This document shows, piece after piece, positions 57,047 to 64,000 of a stretch of DNA of 64,000 nt. This DNA is from Pandoraea communis. GTDB lineage: Bacteria > Pseudomonadota > Gammaproteobacteria > Burkholderiales > Burkholderiaceae. The notes under the pieces were generated by a model. It was not told the origin of the DNA and did no database searches. It saw only the letters and a list, made by a program, of their open reading frames with translations. Both the position numbers and the translations under genes were made by a program. How positions within the stretch are numbered: the first letter of the stretch is position 1; each line of letters opens with the position of its first letter. The stretch is from assembly GCF_902459745.1 (NCBI RefSeq), contig NZ_CABPSJ010000003.1, forward strand, positions 248,001 through 312,000, written 5' to 3'.

Positions 57047-59158
57047 ATGCTCAATTCGCTCAATTCGTACTGGCGTAAATGGCGCGCCTCTCGTCACGCC
57101 GGCCATCAGCTCGACGAACTGCTTGCACACGCCGACCCATCTGCGCCGCTGGCCGTCCGTAATCAATGGCTGATCGAATTGGCGCATTGGGTGCAAAAGC
57201 GTGGCGCGCTCGTCAATGAAGTGGAAGTGCGCGAGGCGGGCGAGGCGGCGCGTTATCGTCCGCATACCCGCCTGCGCTATCTGCTGCAAATGCTCGACCG
57301 GAATCCGGCATGGCGTTTGCCTGTTGCTCGCACGCTGCGTAGTGTCATTCACGAGAGCGACGCGATTTCGTTGCTGTGCGATACGGGCTTGCCCGTGCGG
57401 CCGGGATTTTGGGGCGCGCTGGTCGAGCGTATCGAGAAGGCGCTGATTCCGCCGCCGCCGACACGACGCGATCTCTCCGCGTTGTGCTCGCTCATGTTCC
57501 CCGACGGCGACGCGGCCGATTGGATCGCCGCCATGCCCCCCGAACTGCTGGTCGATCTCATCGCGCTGCTGCATTACGGCGAGGACGAGGATGACGACGC
57601 CGACTGGAATCCGTTCGCCGACGATCTGCTTGCCGCAATGCATCACCTCGTCGACCAGATTGCGTCGACCGGGCTGTCGCAGGCGGTGCGTTCCCGTCTG
57701 ACATATCCGCGTGCCACCGAATCGCCGTTCTACCGGCTCGGACGCGCCATGCAGGAACTCGAAGATGCCGGGCAGGCGTTCGCGCATGGTGCGCCGCCGT
57801 CACAGCACTTCGTGCAGCACATCAACGTGTTTCGCGCATTGCTCGACGATTGCGGCCGCGCGGCGCGTCAGGTGTATGCGCATCTCGACGAGAACGGCGT
57901 GAGCGTGGATATCGTGTTTCAGGTGGAGCGGGCCAAGGCGCGTATTCGCCGGCTCGAGCGTCTGCTCGAGGCGTGGCTGACCCAGGCCGATGAGGATCGC
58001 GCTACGGCGCGCGTGCGACTGTTCGCCGATCTGGTGCGCGCGAATCGGGCGAGCCAGAGCGTGGGTGAACTGGCACGGACCTCGTTCGGACTGCTGGCGC
58101 GCAAGGTCGTGGAGCGCAGTGCCGAGACGGGCGAGCACTACATCGCCCGCAATCGCAGCGAATACTTCGCCATGTTGAAGATGGCCTGCGGCGGTGGCCT
58201 CGTGACGGTGGTGACCGTCTACGTGAAGTTCCTGATTGTGAGCATGCACCTGCCGACCGTTGTCGAGGGCTTCCTCGCCGGTGCCAACTACGCGCTTTGC
58301 TTTCTTTTCATGCACTTTTGCCACTTCACACTGGCGACCAAGCAGCCTGCAATGACGGCACCGGCCATCGCCAGCAAGCTTGACGACGTGGACACGCCCG
58401 CTGGCATGGACGCCTTCGTCGGCGAGGTGATCGCCCTCGTGCGTACGCAGGCGGCGGCCATCTTCGGCAATCTGGCGATGGTGTTTCCGTTCTGCCTGCT
58501 GGTGCAGTGGGCGGTGTCGGCGGCGCTAGGTATGAATACGATTTCGCCCGAAAAGGCTCACGCGACGCTCACGTCGTTCTCGATTTTTGGTGTCACACCG
58601 CTCTTTGCGATCCTGACCGGGGTGCTGCTGTGGTTCTCGAGTCTGATTTCGGGCTGGGCGGACAACTGGTTCGCGCTACACGGCATCGGGGATGTGCTGG
58701 CCTACAACCGGCGTCTGCGCTTCGTCTTCGGCCGCAATGGCGCGGCGCGGCTGGCGGATGGGTGCCGTCGTCACATCGCCCCTGTGCTTGGGAATCTGAC
58801 CCTCGGCTTCATGCTGGGGCTGGTGCCGGCCGTGTTGACAGCGTTCGCGCTGCCATTCGAGGTGCGCCACGTGACGTTGTCGACAGGCTCGATTGCCACC
58901 TCCATTGGGGTGCTGGGCATCCCGGTGCTGCACGATTCAGCCCTTTGGCTGGCGGTGGCTGGTGTCGGGTCGATGGCCCTGCTCAACGTTGGCGTCAGTT
59001 TTGCGTTAGCATTCCACATGGCGCTCCGATCACGTCCACTGCGATTGGGCGACCGCCGGCAAATCCATCGCGCCATCTGGCGCGCCGTGCTGCGCAATCC
59101 TCTGGTGCTGTTGTTCCCTCTGCGCTCCCCGCAGAGGGATGCCCGTCCCGAAAAATAA
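57047..59158 (+). CDS. COG4389 membrane protein (annotated as site-specific recombinase, Gcr-like)
   Basis: 703 residues. N-terminal 370 residues are soluble and helical, with an acidic patch (GEDEDDDADWN); the C-terminal half has about six membrane segments (CGGGLVTVVTVYVKFLIV, MVFPFCLLVQWAVSAALG, LFAILTGVLLWFSS and others). This is the COG4389/PF10136 family. Its usual name is doubtful, since there is no integrase Arg-Tyr or resolvase Ser motif. A recombinase role is not supported by the sequence. It lies between the ptp remnant and iscR. Confidence 0.85.
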   Translation: MLNSLNSYWRKWRASRHAGHQLDELLAHADPSAPLAVRNQWLIELAHWVQKRGALVNEVEVREAGEAARYRPHTRLRYLLQMLDRNPAWRLPVARTLRSVIHESDAISLLCDTGLPVRPGFWGALVERIEKALIPPPPTRRDLSALCSLMFPDGDAADWIAAMPPELLVDLIALLHYGEDEDDDADWNPFADDLLAAMHHLVDQIASTGLSQAVRSRLTYPRATESPFYRLGRAMQELEDAGQAFAHGAPPSQHFVQHINVFRALLDDCGRAARQVYAHLDENGVSVDIVFQVERAKARIRRLERLLEAWLTQADEDRATARVRLFADLVRANRASQSVGELARTSFGLLARKVVERSAETGEHYIARNRSEYFAMLKMACGGGLVTVVTVYVKFLIVSMHLPTVVEGFLAGANYALCFLFMHFCHFTLATKQPAMTAPAIASKLDDVDTPAGMDAFVGEVIALVRTQAAAIFGNLAMVFPFCLLVQWAVSAALGMNTISPEKAHATLTSFSIFGVTPLFAILTGVLLWFSSLISGWADNWFALHGIGDVLAYNRRLRFVFGRNGAARLADGCRRHIAPVLGNLTLGFMLGLVPAVLTAFALPFEVRHVTLSTGSIATSIGVLGIPVLHDSALWLAVAGVGSMALLNVGVSFALAFHMALRSRPLRLGDRRQIHRAIWRAVLRNPLVLLFPLRSPQRDARPEK

Positions 59159-59206
59159 GAAATTTCACGAACGGGTGAGGGAACTTCCGCAAAAAATGGG
59201 CCAGAA

Positions 59207-59258
59207 GTACTTGACTAAATTCGTAGGGAATTTATACTTGACGAAAATAGTCGAGATT
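59207..59258 (+). promoter_or_regulatory. iscR promoter with two tandem IscR type-1-like sites
   Basis: Promoter: TTGACT (59211-59216), 16-base spacer, TATACT (59233-59238). Two similar blocks, TACTTGACTAAATTCGTAGGG (from 59208) and ATACTTGACGAAAATAGTCG (from 59234), resemble the [2Fe-2S]-IscR type-1 motif. They overlap the promoter, so autorepression by cluster-loaded IscR is likely. Confidence 0.75.
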
Positions 59259-59274
59259 AATCCCCTGCATCATC

Positions 59275-59802
59275 ATGAGACTTACCACGAAAGGCCGTTT
59301 CGCCGTTACGGCGATGATCGATCTGGCCATGCGCCAGGACGCGGGTCCCGTGACGCTTGCGGGCATTAGTCAGCGTCAGCGAATTTCCCTCTCTTACCTG
59401 GAACAGTTGTTCGGTAAGCTGCGTCGCCACGAGATCGTGGAGAGCGTGCGCGGGCCGGGCGGCGGTTACAGCCTTGCGCGTCGAGCGGAAGAAGTGACGG
59501 TTGCTGACATCATCATTGCGGTCGACGAACCGCTCGATGCCACCCAGTGCGGCAGCAAGGGCAACTGCGAGAAGGGCCAGGACGGCCATCGCGGCCACTG
59601 CATGACGCACGAGCTGTGGGCGACACTCAACCAGAAGATGGTCGAGTATCTCGATTCCGTTTCGCTGCGCGACCTTGTCGAGCAGCAACGTAGCAAGCAG
59701 GCCCAGCAGGCCGTTCTGCGCGACACCCGCGAGTCCGGCACCAACAGCCAGACCATCGCTACGCGCATTCCCAATTCGGTCTTCGATATGGCCCGTTCAT
59801 AA
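59275..59802 (+). CDS. iscR: Fe-S cluster-sensing regulator IscR
   Basis: 175-residue Rrf2-family regulator. Winged HTH (1-65, [18 protein letters not shown] and the [12 protein letters not shown] helix). The [2Fe-2S] ligands are Cys92, Cys98, Cys109 and His112 ([10 protein letters not shown]...GHCMTH). It senses cluster supply and represses the isc operon. The region between Cys98 and Cys109 is slightly longer than in E. coli IscR. First gene of the iscRSUA-hscBA cluster. Confidence 0.95.
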   Translation: MRLTTKGRFAVTAMIDLAMRQDAGPVTLAGISQRQRISLSYLEQLFGKLRRHEIVESVRGPGGGYSLARRAEEVTVADIIIAVDEPLDATQCGSKGNCEKGQDGHRGHCMTHELWATLNQKMVEYLDSVSLRDLVEQQRSKQAQQAVLRDTRESGTNSQTIATRIPNSVFDMARS

Positions 59803-59833
59803 CAGGCGCCACGGCACGATCCTGGAGCACCCC

Positions 59834-61057
59834 ATGAAAAACGACACCCTCAACCTCCCCATCTATATGGACTACAGCGCCACGACGCCGATTGACCCGC
59901 GCGTCGTGGACAAGATGTTGCCCTACCTGCGCGAGCAGTTCGGCAACCCGGCATCGCGCAGCCACTCGTTCGGCTGGGCTGCCGAGCAAGCCGTGGAGGA
60001 GGCGCGCGAGGAAGTCGCCAAGCTGGTGAACGCCGATCCGCGCGAGATCGTCTGGACGTCGGGCGCCACCGAGTCGAACAATCTCGCCCTCAAGGGCGCA
60101 GCGCACTTCTACCAAGGCAAGGGCAAGCACCTCGTCACGGTGAAGACCGAGCACAAGGCCGTACTCGATACGATGCGCGAGCTTGAGCGCGAGGGCTTTG
60201 AAGTCACGTATCTGGACGTGAAGGACGACGGTCTGCTCGATCTGGACGTTTTCAAGGCGGCATTGCGTCCGGACACGATCCTCGTCTCGGTCATGGCCGT
60301 GAACAACGAAATCGGCGTCATTCAGGATATCGGCACTCTCGGTGAGATCTGCCGCGAGAAGGGCATCATTTTCCACGTTGACGCCGCCCAGGCGACCGGG
60401 AAGATGCCGATCGATCTGGACAAGCTGAAGGTCGACCTGATGTCGTTCTCGGCGCACAAGACGTATGGCCCGAAGGGTATCGGCGCGCTGTATGTGCGTC
60501 GTAAGCCGCGTGTGCGTATCGAGGCACAGATTCACGGCGGCGGTCACGAACGCGGTATGCGTTCGGGCACGCTGGCCACGCACCAGATCGTCGGCATGGG
60601 CGAGGCGTTTCGTCTCGCACGTGAAGAAATGGCAGCAGAGAACGAGCGCGTGCGTATGCTGCGCGATCGTCTGCTGCGCGGTCTGACGGAAATGGAAGAG
60701 GTGTATGTGAACGGCGACATGGAACAACGTGTGCCGCACAACCTGAACATCAGCTTCAATTTTGTCGAAGGCGAATCGCTGATCATGGCGATCAAGGATG
60801 TCGCGGTGTCGTCGGGTTCGGCGTGCACGTCGGCCTCGCTGGAGCCTTCGTACGTATTGCGTGCCCTGGGTCGTAACGACGAACTGGCGCACAGCTCGAT
60901 TCGCTTCACGGTGGGTCGTTTCACGACTGAGCAGGAAGTCGACTACGTGGTCGAACTGCTCAAGGGCAAGATCGGCAAGCTGCGCGATCTGTCGCCGCTG
61001 TGGGAAATGTACAAGGACGGGGTCGATCTGAAATCGATCCAGTGGGCCGCACACTGA
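59834..61057 (+). CDS. iscS: Cysteine desulfurase IscS
   Basis: 407 residues. PLP-dependent removal of sulfur from cysteine as a persulfide for Fe-S assembly. The PLP lysine is Lys209 in [12 protein letters not shown]. The catalytic Cys331 is in [21 protein letters not shown]. Start at 59834 ([21 protein letters not shown]), 31 bases after iscR. Family-typical length (404 in E. coli). Confidence 0.97.
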   Translation: MKNDTLNLPIYMDYSATTPIDPRVVDKMLPYLREQFGNPASRSHSFGWAAEQAVEEAREEVAKLVNADPREIVWTSGATESNNLALKGAAHFYQGKGKHLVTVKTEHKAVLDTMRELEREGFEVTYLDVKDDGLLDLDVFKAALRPDTILVSVMAVNNEIGVIQDIGTLGEICREKGIIFHVDAAQATGKMPIDLDKLKVDLMSFSAHKTYGPKGIGALYVRRKPRVRIEAQIHGGGHERGMRSGTLATHQIVGMGEAFRLAREEMAAENERVRMLRDRLLRGLTEMEEVYVNGDMEQRVPHNLNISFNFVEGESLIMAIKDVAVSSGSACTSASLEPSYVLRALGRNDELAHSSIRFTVGRFTTEQEVDYVVELLKGKIGKLRDLSPLWEMYKDGVDLKSIQWAAH

Positions 61058-61075
61058 GCATTCAAGGAGTTAGCC

Positions 61076-61483
61076 ATGTCGTACAGCAAGGAAGTTCTGG
61101 ATCACTACGAAAACCCGCGTAACGTTGGCTCGTTCGAAAAGGGCGACGACGCTGTCGGTACCGGTATGGTCGGTGCCCCGGCTTGCGGTGACGTGATGAA
61201 GCTGCAGATTCGTGTGAACGAAGCCGGCGTGATCGAAGACGCCAAGTTCAAGACCTACGGCTGCGGTTCGGCGATTGCTTCGTCGTCGCTCGTGACCGAG
61301 TGGGTCAAGGGCAAGACGCTGGATCAGGCGCTCGACATCAAGAACACCCAGATCGCGCAGGAACTGGCGCTGCCGCCGGTGAAGATTCACTGCTCGATTC
61401 TGGCCGAAGACGCCATCAAGGCGGCCGTGGCCGACTACAAGCAGAAGCACGGCCAGTCGGCCGAGCCGGCAAAAGCTGCCTGA
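61076..61483 (+). CDS. iscU: Fe-S scaffold protein IscU
   Basis: 135 residues. Cluster ligands Cys37, Cys63 and Cys106 ([25 protein letters not shown]), with Asp39 and His105. LPPVK at 99-103 is the HscA recognition sequence, so the hscBA genes downstream match their client. Starts 18 bases after iscS, with an AGGAG ribosome-binding site. The Ala/Lys-rich tail ([11 protein letters not shown]) is slightly longer than in E. coli. Confidence 0.97.
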   Translation: MSYSKEVLDHYENPRNVGSFEKGDDAVGTGMVGAPACGDVMKLQIRVNEAGVIEDAKFKTYGCGSAIASSSLVTEWVKGKTLDQALDIKNTQIAQELALPPVKIHCSILAEDAIKAAVADYKQKHGQSAEPAKAA

Positions 61484-61512
61484 GCGGCACGACGGATAAA
61501 GGAATCGGCACG

Positions 61513-61836
61513 ATGGCCATTACATTGACCGAGAAGGCCGCGCAGCACGTTTCGCGTTATCTGACGCGGCGCGGCAAGGGCGTAGGCCTGCGGCTGGGCG
61601 TGAAGACGACCGGTTGCTCGGGCCTGGCCTACAAGCTGGAGTACGCCGACGACGTGGCGGGCGAAGACACGGTCTTCGAGAGCCATGGCGTGAAGGTGAT
61701 CGTCGATCCGAAGAGCCTGCCGTACATCGACGGCACCGAACTGGACTTCGCGCGCGAAGGCCTGAACGAAGGGTTCCGCTTCAATAATCCGAACGTCAAG
61801 GATGAGTGCGGCTGCGGCGAGTCTTTCCGCGTCTGA
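61513..61836 (+). CDS. iscA: Fe-S assembly protein IscA
   Basis: 107 residues, A-type carrier. The three cysteines are Cys35 (TTGCSGLAY), Cys99 and Cys101 (DECGCGESF). It accepts clusters and passes them to targets. Start at 61513, 29 bases after iscU. The last 35 bases overlap the DUF3565 gene start. Confidence 0.96.
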   Translation: MAITLTEKAAQHVSRYLTRRGKGVGLRLGVKTTGCSGLAYKLEYADDVAGEDTVFESHGVKVIVDPKSLPYIDGTELDFAREGLNEGFRFNNPNVKDECGCGESFRV

Positions 61837-62047
61837 CGCCGCGCCGTTGCGCGAGATCGTCGGTTTTCGGCAAGACGATGAAGGCCAATGGGTCGCGCGA
61901 CTGGCGTGTGGGCATGGGCAACATGTCCGGCATCTTCCCCCGTGGCAGATCCGGACGTGGACGCAAACTCCCGCAGGCCGTGAAGCGATGCTCGGCACCA
62001 CACTGCCCTGTCGCAAGTGCGAACGCGGCGAGCCGGCGGAGGCGTGA
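61802..62047 (+). CDS. DUF3565 zinc-ribbon-like protein inside the isc operon
   Basis: 81 residues. The N-terminal Ala/Ser-rich segment is followed by [35 protein letters not shown] and a C-terminal CRKC: two cysteine/histidine clusters fitting a small metal-binding DUF3565 domain. The ATG overlaps the end of iscA by 35 bases, so translation is probably coupled. E. coli has no counterpart at this place. A second start downstream would remove only the low-complexity N terminus. Confidence 0.8.
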   Translation: MSAAAASLSASDAAPLREIVGFRQDDEGQWVARLACGHGQHVRHLPPWQIRTWTQTPAGREAMLGTTLPCRKCERGEPAEA

Positions 62048-62100
62048 AGCGCGTCGGGTGCGCTGAGTATGTTAGGCGACGCAGTGAGATCGCAGCGGAC

Positions 62101-62185
62101 GCCGTCAACGACGGCAGACGTGGCGAGAGCCTGCCGGGCGGTGAGCAGTAGCGTAGGCAGCAAGGCGGCGCGAGCCGCTTTTTTT
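62101..62185 (+). terminator. Tandem stem-loops ending in a terminator between DUF3565 and hscB
   Basis: A stem GCCGTC-AAC-GACGGC (62101-62115) is followed by GCGGC (62165-62169) - GCGA - GCCGC (62174-62178) and a run of seven T (62179-62185). It is a good intrinsic terminator or attenuator, placed within the isc gene cluster 71 bases before hscB. It could reduce hscBA expression relative to iscSUA, or end an sRNA. Confidence 0.6.
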
Positions 62186-62256
62186 ACGGGCCGAAGGCGG
62201 GTGGCGTGACGCGACGGCATATCGCATCGACGCCCGTGACGAATGAAGAGTGCGCG

Positions 62257-62787
62257 ATGAGTGCGTTGACTGACAACTATTTCACGCTGTTCGATTTGCC
62301 GCAGCGCTTTGCGCTCGATACCGAGGCGCTCGAGACGGCTTACCGTGCCGTCCAATCGCGCGTGCATCCGGATCGATTCGCGAGCGCGAGCGACGCCGAA
62401 CGGCGCGTGGCCATGCAATGGGCTGCGCAGGCGAACGCTGCCTATCGCACGTTACGCGACCCGTTACAGCGCGCGACGTACCTGCTTACGCTGCAAGGCA
62501 TCGATGTGGGCGCGGAGAACAACACCGCGATGGCCCCCGATTTCCTGATGCAGCAGATGGAGTGGCGCGAAGCGATCGACGACGCCGTCGCTGCACGCAA
62601 TATCAACGCCCTCGAAGCGCTTGCCCGGTCTCTGCGCGACGATCGTCGCGTGCGGCTCACCAAGCTGGGCGACTGGCTCGAGAGCAGCGCATGGCAGCCG
62701 TCGGCGGAAGCCGTGCGGCAACTGATGTTCATTGCGCGCGCCGAAGACGACATCGCGCAGCGCATCGAAATGCTGGAAAACGCGTGA
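62257..62787 (+). CDS. hscB: J-domain co-chaperone HscB
   Basis: 176 residues. J domain (1-75) with the HPD motif in [17 protein letters not shown]. The C-terminal domain binds IscU. It delivers IscU to HscA. The start at 62257 ([15 protein letters not shown]) is chosen because of family likeness; a longer frame from 62206 is also open. hscA starts 86 bases downstream. Confidence 0.95.
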   Translation: MSALTDNYFTLFDLPQRFALDTEALETAYRAVQSRVHPDRFASASDAERRVAMQWAAQANAAYRTLRDPLQRATYLLTLQGIDVGAENNTAMAPDFLMQQMEWREAIDDAVAARNINALEALARSLRDDRRVRLTKLGDWLESSAWQPSAEAVRQLMFIARAEDDIAQRIEMLENA

Positions 62788-62873
62788 CGGCCCGGTGCGG
62801 CGCCGTCACATGTCATTGAGAACTGCTTGAGAACAGGGTGCACGCGCGAGCGCGTCGCCCGCATTGCAAAGTC

Positions 62874-64000
62874 ATGGCCCTTCTGCAAATTTCCGAACCC
62901 GGCATGTCCCCTGCGCCGCACCAGCGGCGGCTCGCCGTGGGCATCGACCTGGGCACGACGCATTCGCTCGTGGCCTCCGTGCGCAGCGGTGTGGCCGAAG
63001 TCCTCCCCGACGACCAGGGCCGCGTGCTGCTGCCGTCCGTCGTGCGTTATCTGGGCGGTCACCGTACCCAGATCGGCCACGACGCCAAGGCGGCTGCGGC
63101 TACCGATCCGCGTAATACCATCGTCTCCGTCAAACGCTTCATGGGCCGGGGTCTGGCCGATGTCGCTCACGCCGATAATGCGCCGTACGAATTCGTCGAC
63201 GCGCCCGGCATGGTGCAGATGACAACCGCAGGTGGCGTGAAGAGTCCGGTGGAAGTGTCTGCCGAAATTCTGGCCACACTGCGTCAGCGCGCCGAAGACA
63301 CGCTCGGCGACGATCTGGTGGGCGCCGTGATTACCGTGCCCGCGTACTTTGACGACGCGCAGCGTCAAGCCACCAAGGACGCCGCGCGTCTGGCCGGCCT
63401 CAACGTTCTGCGTTTGCTCAATGAGCCGACGGCAGCGGCGATTGCGTACGGGCTCGACAATGGGGCGGAAGGCCTTTACGCCGTCTACGATCTGGGCGGC
63501 GGCACGTTCGATATCTCGATTCTTCGTCTGACGAAGGGCGTGTTCGAAGTGCTCGCTGCGGGCGGCGATTCCGCGCTCGGCGGCGACGACTTCGATCAGG
63601 TGATCTTCCGCTGGGTGCTGGAAGCCGCCGGTCTCGACGCCGCCTCGCTCACGCCCGAAGACGTACGCGGCCTTCTCGATCATGCGCGCACCGCGAAGGA
63701 AGCGCTGACCGATGCCGAACAGGCCCCCATCTCGCTTGCGCTGTCTGGCGGGCGCAACGTTGCGCTGCAACTCACGCGCGAGCAATTCACCGCGCTTGGC
63801 GCGCCGCTCGTGCAACGCACGATCGGCCCGATGCGCAAGGCGTTGCGTGATGCCGGCATGGGGCAGGAAGACGTGAAGGGCGTTGTCCTCGTGGGAGGCG
63901 CGACGCGCATGCCGCAAGTGCGCGCGGCCGTCGCAGGCTTCTTCGGCCGTGAGCCGCTGATCGATCTCGATCCGGATCAGGTGGTGGCGCTCGGCGCCGC
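62874..64000 (+). CDS. hscA: Fe-S chaperone HscA (partial, runs off the window)
   Basis: The first 375 residues of an Hsp70-family ATPase specialised for IscU. N terminus [20 protein letters not shown] is almost the same as E. coli HscA. ATPase signatures: [51 protein letters not shown] and [14 protein letters not shown]. The substrate-binding domain lies beyond the right edge. Confidence 0.96.
   Translation, partial: MALLQISEPGMSPAPHQRRLAVGIDLGTTHSLVASVRSGVAEVLPDDQGRVLLPSVVRYLGGHRTQIGHDAKAAAATDPRNTIVSVKRFMGRGLADVAHADNAPYEFVDAPGMVQMTTAGGVKSPVEVSAEILATLRQRAEDTLGDDLVGAVITVPAYFDDAQRQATKDAARLAGLNVLRLLNEPTAAAIAYGLDNGAEGLYAVYDLGGGTFDISILRLTKGVFEVLAAGGDSALGGDDFDQVIFRWVLEAAGLDAASLTPEDVRGLLDHARTAKEALTDAEQAPISLALSGGRNVALQLTREQFTALGAPLVQRTIGPMRKALRDAGMGQEDVKGVVLVGGATRMPQVRAAVAGFFGREPLIDLDPDQVVALGA

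Noticed and set aside
57047-59158. COG4389 gene taken as the integrase of a genomic island
   Set aside because: No tyrosine or serine recombinase motif. The protein is membrane-embedded and common outside islands.

Overview
The window is about 63% G+C chromosomal DNA from a betaproteobacterium of the order Burkholderiales. Gene order and protein sequences (parE / lytic transglycosylase / parC, htpG-ubiC, nth next to an rnfB-like gene, intracellular PHA depolymerase with Cys183, iscRSUA-hscBA) fit Burkholderiaceae. Pandoraea is my best guess, by inference only. No rRNA, tRNA, CRISPR array or prophage was recognised.

Region 1 (1-9.8 kb): the end of an unidentified gene; dinB behind a LexA box; an MgtC-like protein; a lipoprotein; a DNA photolyase followed by a structured, terminator-ended stretch that could be a small RNA; a urea transporter gene with a 16-base C/G run in its upstream region; glnS; several small membrane or unknown proteins; and an ElaA-like acetyltransferase. 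Region 2 (9.8-20.9 kb): uup, then the topoisomerase IV cluster parE / DUF4399 / lytic transglycosylase / parC / CopD-like. A pair of inverted DnaA boxes lies just before parE. The divergent LysR/MFS pair that follows resembles E. coli ynfL/ynfM.

Region 3 (21-35 kb): RidA, a fold-type I aminotransferase, an EamA exporter, a glyoxalase-like protein, and a DUF2917 gene divergent from a MocR regulator with three CGGTACAG repeats between them. Then come htpG behind a sigma-32-like promoter, ubiC, a hypoxanthine-DNA glycosylase, a spermidine-synthase-like protein, DUF2322, BenE, and a CoxE-like VWA protein with its MoxR ATPase. Region 4 (35-46 kb): two small periplasmic cytochromes c, DUF1841, a second EamA protein, a RutE-like nitroreductase, nth with an orphan RnfB, a TetR regulator, phaZ, an aromatic/aspartate aminotransferase and uvrB.

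Region 5 (46.1-56.9 kb) looks like inserted DNA. It carries a TetR-controlled tripartite RND efflux system (divergent outer-membrane factor gene, then tetR, adaptor, pump and SDR) with two copies of the same operator (GTGACTAT-N8-ATAGTCAC). After that come small unknown genes, a plasmid pRiA4b ORF-3 family gene, decayed IS66 tnpB/tnpC fragments and, directly against the IS remnant, the last 57 codons of a low-molecular-weight protein tyrosine phosphatase gene that has lost its 5' part. Region 6 (57-64 kb): a COG4389 membrane protein and the iron-sulfur cluster operon iscR-iscS-iscU-iscA-(DUF3565)-hscB-hscA, with tandem IscR-type sites over the iscR promoter and a terminator-like hairpin before hscB. 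hscA runs off the end of the window.
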